NCBI GenBank assembly: GCA_934668875.1
Contig: CAKUON010000003.1
Span: 1 to 64,000 of the forward strand
Direction: 5' to 3'
Length of the DNA stretch: 64,000 nt
Source: an uncultured Collinsella sp.
GTDB lineage: Bacteria; Actinomycetota; Coriobacteriia; Coriobacteriales; Coriobacteriaceae
Shown here: positions 41,144 to 49,428 of the stretch, piece by piece
How the letters are laid out: every line of letters begins with the position of its first letter
Position numbering within the stretch: the stretch's first letter is position 1
Notes under the pieces: generated by a model
Seen by the model: the letters and a program-made list of their open reading frames with translations, nothing else
Database searches by the model: none
Told to the model about the DNA's origin: nothing
Made by a program: the position numbers and the translations under genes

Positions 41144-42169
41144 ATGACCATGAAGGGCATCGATATTGCAGACTGGCAAAAAAACCTAAATCTCGATTCA
41201 ATCGAATACGATTTTGTCATCATCAAAGGAACCCAGGGCACCAATTACGTCAATACGTTTTGTGACGCGTTTGTGCAAAAGGCTATCAAGGCGGGTAAGC
41301 TCTGGGGCTTCTACCATTTCATGAATATGGATGATCCTACCAAGCAGGCGGATCACTTCTATCAGAACTGTAAAAACTATTTCGGCAAGGGTATTCCCGT
41401 GCTCGATTATGAGGACGGCGGCAGAATCGGCACGGACGGTGCCAAGAAATTCCTCGATCGCATCTATGCGCTTACTGGCGTGAGGTGTCTCTTGTATACT
41501 TACCGCAATCTCACCAAAGAGGAAGATTGGTCTAAGATTGCGCCAAACCACGCCCTCTGGGTTGCCCAGTATGCCAACGAGAATCAGACTGGATACCAGG
41601 ATTCGCCATGGCTTCCGGATGGCGGCTTTGGTGCTTGGAATACCTGCGTGATGCACCAGTATTCTTCGCACGGTAGGCTATCTGGGTACAACGGCAACCT
41701 CGATCTTGACATTGCCTTCATGGACGCTGCCGCCTGGTCGCGCTATGCGAAGCCCAGCACCTACAATGCGCCGGCTGCGACTGCCCATGAGAATAGTGGT
41801 AGCACCGCCGACCTTGCAGCAGGCGTAATGCGAGGGAAGTACGGCAACGGTGACGAGCGCAAGGCCAAGCTTGGTGCTCGATTCAACGAGGTGCAAGACC
41901 TAATCAATCGCACGGCCACCGCAAGCGCCGGCGATCTTGCGGCGGATGTGCTCAACGGAAAGCTTGGCAACGGTGAGACGCGCAAGGTAATTCTTGGCAC
42001 CCGCTATGATGAGGTGCAAGCCGTGGTCAATTCCCGCGCCAACGCCGTAGACATCGACGCTCTTGCACACGCCGTCATTCGCGGCGAGTACGGCAACGGT
42101 GACGAGCGCAAAGCCAGACTTGGCACCAACTTTGCTGCTGTGCAAAAACGAGTAAACGAGCTTCTTTAA
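41144..42169 (+). CDS. GH25 endolysin with three Cpl-7 repeats
   Basis: A 341-residue muramidase. The N-terminal GH25 domain (about 1-200) has KGIDIADWQ, an acidic DYEDGG motif and LDLDIAF. The C-terminus has three tandem Cpl-7-type wall-binding repeats (about 215, 258 and 302 on), each with GNGxxRKxxLG. It cuts the glycan strand of the host wall. ATG 41144 follows AAGAGGTGA; several other in-frame starts cluster there. A terminator ends the late operon. Confidence 0.92.
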   Translation: MTMKGIDIADWQKNLNLDSIEYDFVIIKGTQGTNYVNTFCDAFVQKAIKAGKLWGFYHFMNMDDPTKQADHFYQNCKNYFGKGIPVLDYEDGGRIGTDGAKKFLDRIYALTGVRCLLYTYRNLTKEEDWSKIAPNHALWVAQYANENQTGYQDSPWLPDGGFGAWNTCVMHQYSSHGRLSGYNGNLDLDIAFMDAAAWSRYAKPSTYNAPAATAHENSGSTADLAAGVMRGKYGNGDERKAKLGARFNEVQDLINRTATASAGDLAADVLNGKLGNGETRKVILGTRYDEVQAVVNSRANAVDIDALAHAVIRGEYGNGDERKARLGTNFAAVQKRVNELL

Positions 42170-42172
42170 CTA

Positions 42173-42208
42173 AAATGCCCGCGCCCTGTAATGGGGCGCG
42201 GGTATTTT
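42173..42208 (+). terminator. Late operon terminator
   Basis: CCCGCGCCC (42178-42186) pairs with GGGCGCGGG (42194-42202), with a T-run after it. It lies just downstream of the lysin gene. Confidence 0.85.
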
Positions 42209-42235
42209 GTGTTTAGTGGGCATTGCAACAAGTCT

Positions 42236-42412
42236 CTAACGGCTCATGTCCTCTCGAATCAAGTTCTTGATGTACTCGGTTGTATTGTCTTGCTCCTTGA
42301 GCCATTTATATATACTCTCGTCATCCTCGTTAGGGTAAAAGCGTATGACAAGCTGTTTCACCGACCTTTTGCGGTAGGAGGATGTTGCTCGTCTTTGCGC
42401 TTCGGTTGCCAT
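42236..42412 (-). CDS. Small basic protein with RHH-like C-terminus
   Basis: 58 residues: a basic Arg-rich N-terminus (EAQRRATSSYRKRSVKQLVIRFY) followed by WLKEQDNTTEYIKNLIRED, a helix pair similar to ribbon-helix-helix DNA-binding proteins. ATG 42412 follows the upstream mini-gene stop by one base. It is the last gene of a leftward trio. Candidate roles are a lysogen regulator or a recombination directionality factor; neither is shown. Confidence 0.6.
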   Translation of the reverse strand: MATEAQRRATSSYRKRSVKQLVIRFYPNEDDESIYKWLKEQDNTTEYIKNLIREDMSR

Positions 42413-42413
42413 T

Positions 42414-42497
42414 TCATTCACCGCGCTTTTCTCTGGCCTTGCGCCAGATGCGGAACGAGATAAACGAGATGACAAAAACTACAATGCCTGTTTTCAT
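42414..42497 (-). CDS. 27-residue membrane mini-protein
   Basis: A short hydrophobic helix (TGIVVFVISFISFRIW) with a basic tail, preceded by TAGGAG at good spacing to ATG 42497. It is coupled to the next gene. Probable single-pass membrane peptide of unknown role. Confidence 0.55.
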   Translation of the reverse strand: MKTGIVVFVISFISFRIWRKAREKRGE

Positions 42498-42561
42498 CGC
42501 TGCACTCCTAATGTAAGATGTTTCTGGCTAGTGGGGCACCGCCGAAGCAGCGCCCCTTGCC

Positions 42562-42696
42562 CTACCTAGACCTCTTTGTGTGCTTTCCGGGCTTGCGAGA
42601 GGTCTTTTTCTTTAGGGCTTCGATTCCTTCATCCAGCGCCTTTGCCAGTAGCACGCTGATGACAACAATCGTTAAGTCCCATATTTTGTCATCCAT
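42562..42696 (-). CDS. 44-residue membrane-anchored mini-protein
   Basis: An N-terminal hydrophobic helix (LTIVVISVLLAKAL) and a strongly basic C-terminus. AAAGGAGGTGG lies directly before ATG 42696, one of the best ribosome sites in the prophage. First gene of the leftward trio behind a near-consensus promoter. Possible lysogenic conversion or exclusion peptide. Confidence 0.65.
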   Translation of the reverse strand: MDDKIWDLTIVVISVLLAKALDEGIEALKKKTSRKPGKHTKRSR

Positions 42697-42728
42697 TTGA
42701 ACCACCTCCTTTCTTTCTTACGTCTATT

Positions 42729-42757
42729 ATTATAAGGTATACCCCATAGTAAAGCAA
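42729..42757 (-). promoter_or_regulatory. Leftward promoter of the mini-gene trio
   Basis: Read leftward: TTGCTT (42757-42752), 17-base spacer, TATAAT (42734-42729). The -10 box is perfect, and the local sequence is A/T-rich compared with the surroundings. Confidence 0.75.
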
Positions 42758-42774
42758 GCTCATATTGAATTTTG

Positions 42775-42891
42775 CTAACTTTTTTTCGAGCTAAACAGTG
42801 TTATTATGCAAAACCAGTTATTGGAGACTTTGATTTCGCGCCCGTTCGCGGCTATCGTAGGGTTCGCAAAGATTTTCTGAGGCTCCACCCT
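42775..42891 (-). other. Detached 3' end of the serine recombinase gene
   Basis: Leftward frame from the attR core to a TAG at 42775. It is in the same codon phase as the recombinase at attL. In the circular phage, codon 479 (Pro) would be followed by these 38 codons (RVEPQKIF..., ending FSSKKS). In the lysogen this piece is separated by about 31 kb from its gene and has no start of its own within phage DNA. Confidence 0.75.
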
Positions 42892-42897
42892 TGGATT
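42883..42897. other. attR core of prophage
   Basis: CTCCACCCTTGGATT, the right copy of the core. The left flank contains AGGGTTCG (42859-42866), echoing the T-arm of tRNA-Ala, as expected for attP resembling attB. The right flank is the native host sequence with the original tRNA terminator. Confidence 0.75.
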
Positions 42898-42901
42898 TGA
42901 T

Positions 42902-42933
42902 AAGCCGCTGACATTGTGTCGGCGGCTTTTTTT
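42902..42933 (+). terminator. Original tRNA-Ala terminator, displaced by the prophage
   Basis: GCCGCTGAC (42904-42912) pairs with GTCGGCGGC (42918-42926), followed by T7. In the empty site it would lie about 12 bases after tRNA-Ala. Confidence 0.85.
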
Positions 42934-42951
42934 GAAAGAAAGGGCTGCACC

Positions 42952-43410
42952 ATGGCCGAGCTTGAGTTTCAACCATTGTCCGACGAGGAGCGCGCCGAGT
43001 TGGAAGAGCTCCGCGCCGAGAAGACCCGCCGCGAGGCTCAGGAAGAGGCCCGTCGCGAGCGTGAGGAGCTGGCTGCCCTGCGTGCCGAGCGTGCGAAGGC
43101 CGAGGAGGTCGCCGCGAACGCCGCATCCGAGCGCACGCCCGCGCCCGCACCCAAGCCCGCAGCCGCGAAGCCTGCACCTGCCGCGCCCAAGCCTCAGCCT
43201 AAAAAGGTGGCTCATCCCAAGTCCGTCGAGCCCAAGCCGAGCCGTGACGAGATGACCTTTGCCCAGCGCATGGTTACCTCCAAGGAGCCTACGGGCGAGA
43301 ACGAGATCCCTGGCATGGCGCCGGCTCAAAAAATCATCATTGTCCTTGCCCTCATCGCGTTTGTCATCTTTATGGGCTACACGATCCTGACCAGCATGGG
43401 CCTGCTCTAA
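42952..43410 (+). CDS. Tail-anchored coiled-coil membrane protein
   Basis: 152 residues: an acidic/basic coiled coil rich in Glu/Arg (about 5-60), an Ala/Pro/Lys linker (65-110) and one C-terminal transmembrane helix (KIIIVLALIAFVIFMGYTIL). It is probably anchored with its N-terminus in the cytosol. No catalytic motif. AAAGGG lies before ATG 42952. In the uninterrupted chromosome it follows tRNA-Ala. Function unknown. Confidence 0.75.
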   Translation: MAELEFQPLSDEERAELEELRAEKTRREAQEEARREREELAALRAERAKAEEVAANAASERTPAPAPKPAAAKPAPAAPKPQPKKVAHPKSVEPKPSRDEMTFAQRMVTSKEPTGENEIPGMAPAQKIIIVLALIAFVIFMGYTILTSMGLL

Positions 43411-43494
43411 CCGATTTGCATCGGGCGTCATGTCCGAACACTCTGCTCTTGTCCAACCCTCAACCTCTGCACAACGCATCCGAAAGGTCGCCCC

Positions 43495-45000
43495 ATGGCT
43501 TTGACCGACATCTCGCATCCCACCGACATCGCAATGCTCACCGATCTGTACGAGCTCACTATGGCCCAGGGCCTGTGGGAGAGCGGCAAGGCCAATGAGC
43601 AGGGTTGTTTTACCGCGTTTTACCGCGACCATCCCTTTGGCAGCGCCTATGCCGTCATGTGCGGCACCGCCGAACTGCCCGAGCTGGTCGAGAATCTGCG
43701 CTTTACGCCCGAGGACATCGACTACCTCGCCTCGCTCCAGGCCCCGGCCGGCGGCGCGATGTTCAAGCCTGCATTCCTCGACTACCTGCGCGATTTTCGT
43801 GCGCATGTAAACATCGACGCCGTTCCCGAGGGCGAGCTCGTCTTTCCGCGCGAGCCCATGGTTCGCGTCACCGGCCCCGCGCTGGAGTGCCAGCTGCTCG
43901 AGACCGCGCTGCTCAACATCGTCGGCTTCCAGACGCTTGTCGCCACCAAGACGGCGCGCGTTGTGCTGGCGGCGGACGGCCGTCCCGTTGCCGAGTTTGG
44001 CCTGCGCCGCGCCCAGGGTCCCGATGGCGGGCTGGCCGTCGCGCGCGCGAGCTACGTTGCCGGCTGCTCCTCTACGTCCAATGTGCTCGCCGGCCGCCGC
44101 TACGGTATTCCCGTCTTTGGCACGCATGCGCACAGCTGGGTCATGAGCTTCGACTCCGAGCTCGAGGCATTCCGGGCTTTTGCCAAGTCGAGTCCCAAGA
44201 ACTGCACGCTGCTCATCGACACCTACGACGTACGCGAGGGTTGCGAGCATGCCATTACGGTTGCCAAGGAGATGGAGGCGGTGGGCGAGCGTCTGTCGGC
44301 TATTCGCATTGACTCGGGCGACCTCGCCAAGCTCTCCAAGTATGTCCGCAGCCGTTTTGACGCCGAGGGCCTGCCCTATGTGGGGATCTCGGTTTCTAAC
44401 GACCTGGATGAGTACACGATTCAGTCCCTGCTCGACCAGGGCGCGCCTATCGATAGCTTTGGCGTGGGCACCAAGCTCGCGACCTGCTACGACCAGCCGG
44501 CGCTGGGCGGCGTGTACAAGCTCGCCGCCCGCCGTGCGAGTGAGACGGACCCGTGGACGCCGGTGGTCAAGCTCTCCGAGCAGCCCTACAAGCGCACGAT
44601 CCCGGGCGTGCAACGTGTGCGCCGTTATTACGACGGCTTTGGCGGCCCGGTCTGCGACATGATCTACGACGAGGACCATCTGGCGGGGGAGGGCGCCGCG
44701 CGCGGCAATACCCTTGTGGCCGTGAATGATGCCGCCTTGGTGACCGACGTGTCCGAACTTGAGTATCGCGAGCTGCTGGTGCCGATTGTGCGCGACGGCA
44801 GCGCGGTGGCTCCTCGCGAGAGCATCGAGGACGCGCGTGAGCGTTGCGCCTGGGCACTTGACCATCTGGACGCAGCTTTCAAGCGCTTCCTGTACCCGCA
44901 GACCTATGTGGTGGGCATGGAGCAGGGCCTGGCTCAGGTGCGCGACGAGCTCGTGCGCAAGAACATGGCTGCGGCTTCGGCCTTCCCCTGGGCAAAATGA
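43495..45000 (+). CDS. pncB: Nicotinate phosphoribosyltransferase
   Basis: A 501-residue NAPRTase converting nicotinate and PRPP to nicotinate mononucleotide in the NAD salvage pathway. The beginning TDLYELTMAQG, the FGTHAHSWVMSF substrate-binding segment, LLIDTYDVREG, IRIDSGDL and the glycine-rich FGVGTKLATCYDQPALGGVYKL are all characteristic. Length matches bacterial long-type PncB. CGAAAGG precedes ATG 43495. The stop lies in the arm of a palindrome with GGGGACGG in the loop. Confidence 0.94.
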   Translation: MALTDISHPTDIAMLTDLYELTMAQGLWESGKANEQGCFTAFYRDHPFGSAYAVMCGTAELPELVENLRFTPEDIDYLASLQAPAGGAMFKPAFLDYLRDFRAHVNIDAVPEGELVFPREPMVRVTGPALECQLLETALLNIVGFQTLVATKTARVVLAADGRPVAEFGLRRAQGPDGGLAVARASYVAGCSSTSNVLAGRRYGIPVFGTHAHSWVMSFDSELEAFRAFAKSSPKNCTLLIDTYDVREGCEHAITVAKEMEAVGERLSAIRIDSGDLAKLSKYVRSRFDAEGLPYVGISVSNDLDEYTIQSLLDQGAPIDSFGVGTKLATCYDQPALGGVYKLAARRASETDPWTPVVKLSEQPYKRTIPGVQRVRRYYDGFGGPVCDMIYDEDHLAGEGAARGNTLVAVNDAALVTDVSELEYRELLVPIVRDGSAVAPRESIEDARERCAWALDHLDAAFKRFLYPQTYVVGMEQGLAQVRDELVRKNMAAASAFPWAK

Positions 45001-45032
45001 TCTGAAGGGGACGGAGGAAAACGGATCATTTT
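44994..45032. repeat. GGGGAC-cored palindrome at the pncB 3' end
   Basis: AAAATGATC (44994-45002) and GGATCATTTT (45023-45032) form arms around AGGGGACGGAGG. It overlaps the pncB stop codon. Arms differ from the CCACCA and CCTGCC families but the core is shared. Possible terminator. Confidence 0.6.
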
Positions 45033-45103
45033 CGTCCGTTCCGCACTAGGCGCCCCGACTGCCCCAGCTCGCCCGAACGCTCGACATTCGATTGGTTTGA
45101 CGT

Positions 45104-46231
45104 ATGACGACTTCTTATAAAACGATGGTGGTAAAGATTGGTTCGTCCACGGTGGTGGGCGCCGACGGCAAGGTCAACCGCGCCTTTATCGGCGGGCTTG
45201 CCGACCAGGCCGCAGCGCTGCGCGAGCTTGGCTGGCGCCTGGTCGTGGTGAGCTCGGGTGCCATTGCCTGCGGCTATCCCGTGCTGGGCTTCGACCGCAA
45301 GCCGGTCGGTGACCTGCCGAGCCTGCAGGCCTGCGCCTCGGCCGGTCAGTGCATCATCTCGTCGGCCTACGACGAGGAGTTCCATGCGCGCGACCTGCTC
45401 ACCTCGCTCGTGCTGCTCACGCGTCACGACACGGCGCGCCGCACGTCCTATCTGCACGCGCGCGACGCCCTGCTGCGCCTTGTGGAGCTGGGTGTGGTGC
45501 CGGTCGTCAACGAGAACGACACCGTTACCGTCGATGAGATCAAGTTCGGCGACAACGACACGCTGGCGGCGCTCGTGAGCTGCCTGGTTTCCGCCGACCT
45601 GTGCGTGACGCTGTCCGACATCGACGGCCTCTATACCTCCAATCCGCACGAGGACCCGACGGCCGAGTTTGTCCCGGTCGTGCACAAGATCGATGCCAAG
45701 ATCATTGCTTCGGCGGGCGATTCTTCGACCTCGGTGGGTACGGGCGGCATGATCACAAAGATTCGCGCGAGCCGCATTCTGATGACGGCGGGCATTCAAA
45801 GCGTGATTTGCTCGGGCGAAGAGCCCGATGCGCTCGTGCGTCTGGCCCGCGGCGAGAGCGTGGGTACGTTGTTCGATCCGCCGGCTGAGCGCCTGGACAT
45901 CGCGCCCCGCAAGCTGTGGATCGCACTGGGTGATAAGGCGCATGGCTCGGTGACGGTCGATGATGGTGCTGCGAAGGCGCTGGTCAGCCGTGGCTCTTCC
46001 CTGCTTGCGGTGGGTATTCGCGAGGTCGATGGCCAGTTTGCCGAGGGCGATGTGCTCGACGTGTGCGACCCGAGCGGTATGGTCGTCGCCCGCGGTATCG
46101 CCGAGGCCGATTCGGACGTGCTGGAGCTTGCCGCCGGCCGCCGCCAGGACCAGATTGCCAGCAACCGCCTGCTGGCAGGCCTGGCCGAGAAGCCCGCGAT
46201 ACACAGGGATAATTTAATCGTCTTCGCATAA
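45104..46231 (+). CDS. proB: Glutamate 5-kinase
   Basis: 375 residues; phosphorylates glutamate to gamma-glutamyl phosphate, the first step of proline synthesis. The amino-acid kinase domain has VVKIGSSTVVG, VVSSGAIACGY, VVNENDTVTVDE, FGDNDTLAA and the GTGGMITKIRAS segment; a C-terminal PUA domain begins near residue 280. proA, the next enzyme, lies 1.7 kb downstream, with an opposite-strand peptidase between. Confidence 0.95.
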   Translation: MTTSYKTMVVKIGSSTVVGADGKVNRAFIGGLADQAAALRELGWRLVVVSSGAIACGYPVLGFDRKPVGDLPSLQACASAGQCIISSAYDEEFHARDLLTSLVLLTRHDTARRTSYLHARDALLRLVELGVVPVVNENDTVTVDEIKFGDNDTLAALVSCLVSADLCVTLSDIDGLYTSNPHEDPTAEFVPVVHKIDAKIIASAGDSSTSVGTGGMITKIRASRILMTAGIQSVICSGEEPDALVRLARGESVGTLFDPPAERLDIAPRKLWIALGDKAHGSVTVDDGAAKALVSRGSSLLAVGIREVDGQFAEGDVLDVCDPSGMVVARGIAEADSDVLELAAGRRQDQIASNRLLAGLAEKPAIHRDNLIVFA

Positions 46232-46245
46232 CCAATTGACGCTGC

Positions 46246-46347
46246 AAACGCCCCTAAGCGGCAATCTGACGTTCAATCGTCGGGCATGACCAAAAGGTCA
46301 ATGCCCTCCTCTTTCACGTCACCTTGCTCGCTTAGGGGCGTTTTCGC
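46246..46347. other. Structured inverted-repeat element after proB
   Basis: Perfect 15-base arms AAACGCCCCTAAGCG (46246-46260) and their complement (46329-46343) enclose 68 bases containing an inner hairpin (GGGCATGACC AAAA GGTCAATGCCC). A short T-run follows. It may be a terminator with a long loop, a small RNA or a miniature mobile element. Confidence 0.55.
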
Positions 46348-46377
46348 TTTCCGTTCTCTACCTGCGGCATTGTCGTT

Positions 46378-46435
46378 GCCGGCACTTGTTCGGCACTTGG
46401 GGACGTTCTTTTTGTGCCGGCAGGTGGGGACACTC
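46378..46435. repeat. GCCGGCAC-armed repeat with two GGGGAC cores
   Basis: GCCGGCAC (46378-46385) and GTGCCGGC (46414-46421) flank TTGGGGACGTTC; a second GGTGGGGACACTCC follows. Similar pieces lie at 199-222 and 50143-50158. It sits before the 3' end of the aminopeptidase gene. Confidence 0.55.
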
Positions 46436-46440
46436 CTTTG

Positions 46441-47859
46441 CTAGAAGATCTGGCGCAGGTCTCCTCGGTTGAGGGCTTCGTCGAAGAGGTGCTTGAACAC
46501 CACGCTGCCGTGCAAGCCGTCGTGCTCGAACTCGTTGGTCACCCAGGCATGCGAGTTGCCCACGCGGCTGAGCGTATCGAGCTGCATGCCCGAATCGACG
46601 TACATGTCGTCGAAATACACCGCGGCCTGCAGGGGCACCTCGTTGCACGCCAGTCGCTGCGGGTCGTAGATCTTGTCCCAGCTGGTGTCCTCCATCAGCA
46701 GGTCCATCGCCGGCTTGAAGGGCTTAAGTTCGGGCATCTGCTCAAACATCCACGGGAACATGGCCTCGCCGGTAAACATGAGCGGTCGCGCGAGCGTGTC
46801 GAACTCGGCACGGTGTGCCTTCTCTTCTGCCGCGGCCCAGCGAATGGGCATGGTGTCGCCGTCGGCGTAGATGAACTCCTGAAGCGTCCAGTACAGCGGA
46901 TTCGTGCGCGTGTTGGTGCGCTCGAAGGCGCGCATCAAAAAGCTGTCAGATACCGAGGCACCGCAGGTCAGCGTGCCGTCGCCGTCAACAAAAGCATGAT
47001 CGATAATCCAATGCATGCGCTCAAAGCTCGGCTTCATGCCAAAGTCGCTGCCCATGAGCTGCAGGCGCTCGACCGTCATCGGCGAGCCGTCGGGTAGCAC
47101 GGGCTTCTGAGCCTCGAGCGCATCGGCCAGGGCTGCCACGCGCTCGACGTCTGCGGGGTAGCGGTCGTAATACTGCTGCGTCTTGGCGGCCATGCGCGGG
47201 AAGGTGTGCGCGTAGACCTCGCTGGCGCTCGCCGGCACGTGCGGAATGCCACCACAGGTAAAGCTTGCCGCCACGCCCTCGGGGAAGAGCGACAGATAGC
47301 TCAGCGTCAAAAAACCGCCGTAGCTCTGCCCGAGCGTGGCCCAGGGCTTGCCGCCAAAGCCCACCAGGCGCAGGTACTCAAAATCGCGCACGATGGAGCT
47401 GGCGAGGTGGCGCTTGAGGAAGTCCGCCTGCGAGCGGGCCGCATCTGCGCCGGCTGCCTCGGCGCGCTCGCCCAAGGCCGCGATCGTGCGTCCGTCAACA
47501 CAGCTGCTGCGTCCGGTGCCGCGCTGGTCGGGCAGGACCACGCGGAAGTGCTTGACGGCCTCCTCGATCCAGCCGTCGCTTGTGGGCGACAGCGGACGCG
47601 GGCTCTCGCCGCCGGGGCCGCCCTGCAAAAACAGGAGCAGCGGCAGATCGTCGTTGATGCGGTCGGGCGCGCAAACCACGCGATAGAAGAGCTTGATGCT
47701 CTCGGGCGCGCCGGCGATGGGTGCCGGCATAGCGCCGCGGCGCATGGTGCTGCCGACGGCCAGGAGCATCGGCTCCAGGCCGCGCCAGTCGAGGGGGACA
47801 TCGATGCTGTGGTCCTCGACATACAGGCCGGGGACGTGGTACGAAGTGATGAGGGCCAT
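46441..47859 (-). CDS. Alpha/beta-hydrolase, prolyl aminopeptidase-like
   Basis: A 472-residue cytosolic alpha/beta hydrolase of the proline iminopeptidase/tripeptidyl-aminopeptidase type (S33). It has the oxyanion HGG-like LFLQGGPGGES, DQRGTGRSS, the nucleophile elbow GQSYGG and a late His in HDGLHGSVV. It probably releases N-terminal residues such as proline from peptides. ATG 47859 is chosen with GGAAG upstream; the frame to 47940 overlaps the proA promoter. Its position between proB and proA suggests proline supply from peptides, which is inference. Confidence 0.85.
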   Translation of the reverse strand: MALITSYHVPGLYVEDHSIDVPLDWRGLEPMLLAVGSTMRRGAMPAPIAGAPESIKLFYRVVCAPDRINDDLPLLLFLQGGPGGESPRPLSPTSDGWIEEAVKHFRVVLPDQRGTGRSSCVDGRTIAALGERAEAAGADAARSQADFLKRHLASSIVRDFEYLRLVGFGGKPWATLGQSYGGFLTLSYLSLFPEGVAASFTCGGIPHVPASASEVYAHTFPRMAAKTQQYYDRYPADVERVAALADALEAQKPVLPDGSPMTVERLQLMGSDFGMKPSFERMHWIIDHAFVDGDGTLTCGASVSDSFLMRAFERTNTRTNPLYWTLQEFIYADGDTMPIRWAAAEEKAHRAEFDTLARPLMFTGEAMFPWMFEQMPELKPFKPAMDLLMEDTSWDKIYDPQRLACNEVPLQAAVYFDDMYVDSGMQLDTLSRVGNSHAWVTNEFEHDGLHGSVVFKHLFDEALNRGDLRQIF

Positions 47860-47971
47860 GTGAGTCTTCCGTTCGTTGCGGTGTTTCGGGTTGACCAATT
47901 CTACCGCCGCGGGCGAGGCCATGCGCAAATCGGCTACCATGGTTGCAAACTTCTAGGAGAAAGGGCCGCCC

Positions 47972-49258
47972 ATGTCGGTCGATATAGCCACGTATGTCCA
48001 CGATCTTGCCGTTGCCGCCAAGGCAGCGTCGGCCTCGCTTGCCACGGCGAGCGACGAGCAGCGCCAGGAGGCCGTGCGCGCCATGGCCGTAGCACTGCGC
48101 AACGGTGTCGACTCCATCGTCGCCGCCAACGAGCTCGATATGTCCGCCGCGCGCGATGCGGGGACCTCGGCGGGGCTCCTCGACCGTCTGCTGCTGACGC
48201 CCGAGCGCGTTGAGGGCATGGCCACCGGTCTGGAGAAGCTTGCCGAGCTGCCCGATCCCGTGGGCCGCGTGCTCGATCACCGCGTGCTCGCAAGCGGCGT
48301 GGACCTCACCCGTGTGAGCGTGCCGTTGGGCCTTGTCGCCATGGTGTACGAGGCGCGCCCCAACGTGACGGCCGACGCCGCGGGCATCTGCATCCGCACC
48401 GGCAACGCCTGCATTCTGCGCGGTGGTTCGCTGGCCTATCACTCGTGTGCCATGATCGCCGAGCTGCTGGCCGATGCGCTCGAGCCCAAGGGCTTCCCGC
48501 GCGAGGCCGTCTCGATGATCGAGTCTACCGACCGCGAGGCAACCGGCGAGCTCATGAAGTTCCGCGGCATCGTCGATGTGCTCATTCCGCGCGGCGGTGC
48601 AGGCCTGATCCGGCGCTGCGTGCGCGAGTCGCTTGTGCCGGTGATCGAGACGGGCACAGGCAACTGCCACATCTACGTGCATGAATCCGCCGACTTCGAT
48701 AAAGCGCTCAATATTATCGTCAACGCTAAGACGCAGCGCGTGGGCGTGTGCAATGCCGCCGAGTCGTTGCTGGTCGACCGTGCTGTGGCCGATACGTTCT
48801 TGCCCGCTGTCGTTGCCGTGCTGCATGACCACGGCGTACTCATTCACGGCGACGAGGCCACGTGCGCCGCATGCGCCGGCGCCGGCTTTGTGGAGGGCGA
48901 TGACTACGTCGTCGCGACTGAGGAGGACTGGGGCCGCGAGTACCTGGCGCTCGAGATGAGCGTGAAGGTCGTGGCAAACGAGGACGAGGCCATCGCGCAC
49001 ATCAACCGCTATGGCACCATGCATTCCGAGGCCATCATCGCCGAGGACGTGGATGCCTGCGAGCGCTTCCTGGATGCGGTCGATGCCTCGGCCGTGTATG
49101 CCAACGCCAGCACGCGCTTCACCGACGGCGGCGAGTTTGGCCTGGGCGCCGAGATTGGCATCTCGACCCAAAAGCTCCACGCCCGCGGACCCTTTGCCGC
49201 CGAGGCCCTCACCACCTACAAATACAAGCTCCGCGGCACCGGCCAGGTCCGTCCCTAA
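47972..49258 (+). CDS. proA: Gamma-glutamyl phosphate reductase
   Basis: 428 residues; reduces gamma-glutamyl phosphate with NADPH to glutamate semialdehyde in proline synthesis. The aldehyde-dehydrogenase-like fold shows VYEARPNVTADAAGICIRTGNACILRGGS, the PRGGAGLI segment and the catalytic cysteine in VGVCNAAESLLV. GGAGAAAGG precedes ATG 47972. The stop abuts a CCTGCC-family palindrome. Confidence 0.95.
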   Translation: MSVDIATYVHDLAVAAKAASASLATASDEQRQEAVRAMAVALRNGVDSIVAANELDMSAARDAGTSAGLLDRLLLTPERVEGMATGLEKLAELPDPVGRVLDHRVLASGVDLTRVSVPLGLVAMVYEARPNVTADAAGICIRTGNACILRGGSLAYHSCAMIAELLADALEPKGFPREAVSMIESTDREATGELMKFRGIVDVLIPRGGAGLIRRCVRESLVPVIETGTGNCHIYVHESADFDKALNIIVNAKTQRVGVCNAAESLLVDRAVADTFLPAVVAVLHDHGVLIHGDEATCAACAGAGFVEGDDYVVATEEDWGREYLALEMSVKVVANEDEAIAHINRYGTMHSEAIIAEDVDACERFLDAVDASAVYANASTRFTDGGEFGLGAEIGISTQKLHARGPFAAEALTTYKYKLRGTGQVRP

Positions 49259-49300
49259 ACCTACCAAAAAGGGACAGGTTTATTTTGGCAGGTTTTATCT
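49258..49300 (+). repeat. CCTGCC-family palindromic repeat, copy A
   Basis: AACCTACCAAAA and TTTTGGCAGGTT arms enclose AGGGACAGGTTTA; TTATCTGCGG follows, as in copy B. It begins at the last base of the proA stop and probably terminates it. Confidence 0.75.
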
Positions 49301-49428
49301 GCGGTTTTGCCGGGCACACGTTCGCCCGGCTTTTTTCTCCTCAAACCTTTTCTGCCTTTCGGCTTGAGCCGCGGCGATATACGATAGTGACACCGTGTCC
49401 TAGCACCGAATCACCAGGAGGTATTGCC

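Larger units (their letters stand above)
10020..42890. mobile_element. HK97-type siphovirus prophage with DGR (about 32.9 kb)
   Basis: Bounded by the 15-base att cores at tRNA-Ala and at 42883. It contains lysogeny, replication, packaging, head, tail, host-recognition, lysis and recombinase modules in the usual order, without an obvious broken structural gene, so it looks capable of induction. A long tape measure indicates a siphovirus. Two unrelated integrases are present. The native tRNA-Ala terminator sits at 42902-42933 beyond attR, which supports these ends. Confidence 0.9.

Noticed and set aside
42775-44865. A 696-codon open frame on the minus strand opposite pncB
   Set aside because: It lies antisense to a well-supported enzyme gene and is open because of GC-rich codon bias. 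Only its last 38 codons (42891-42775) are of interest, as the detached recombinase tail.
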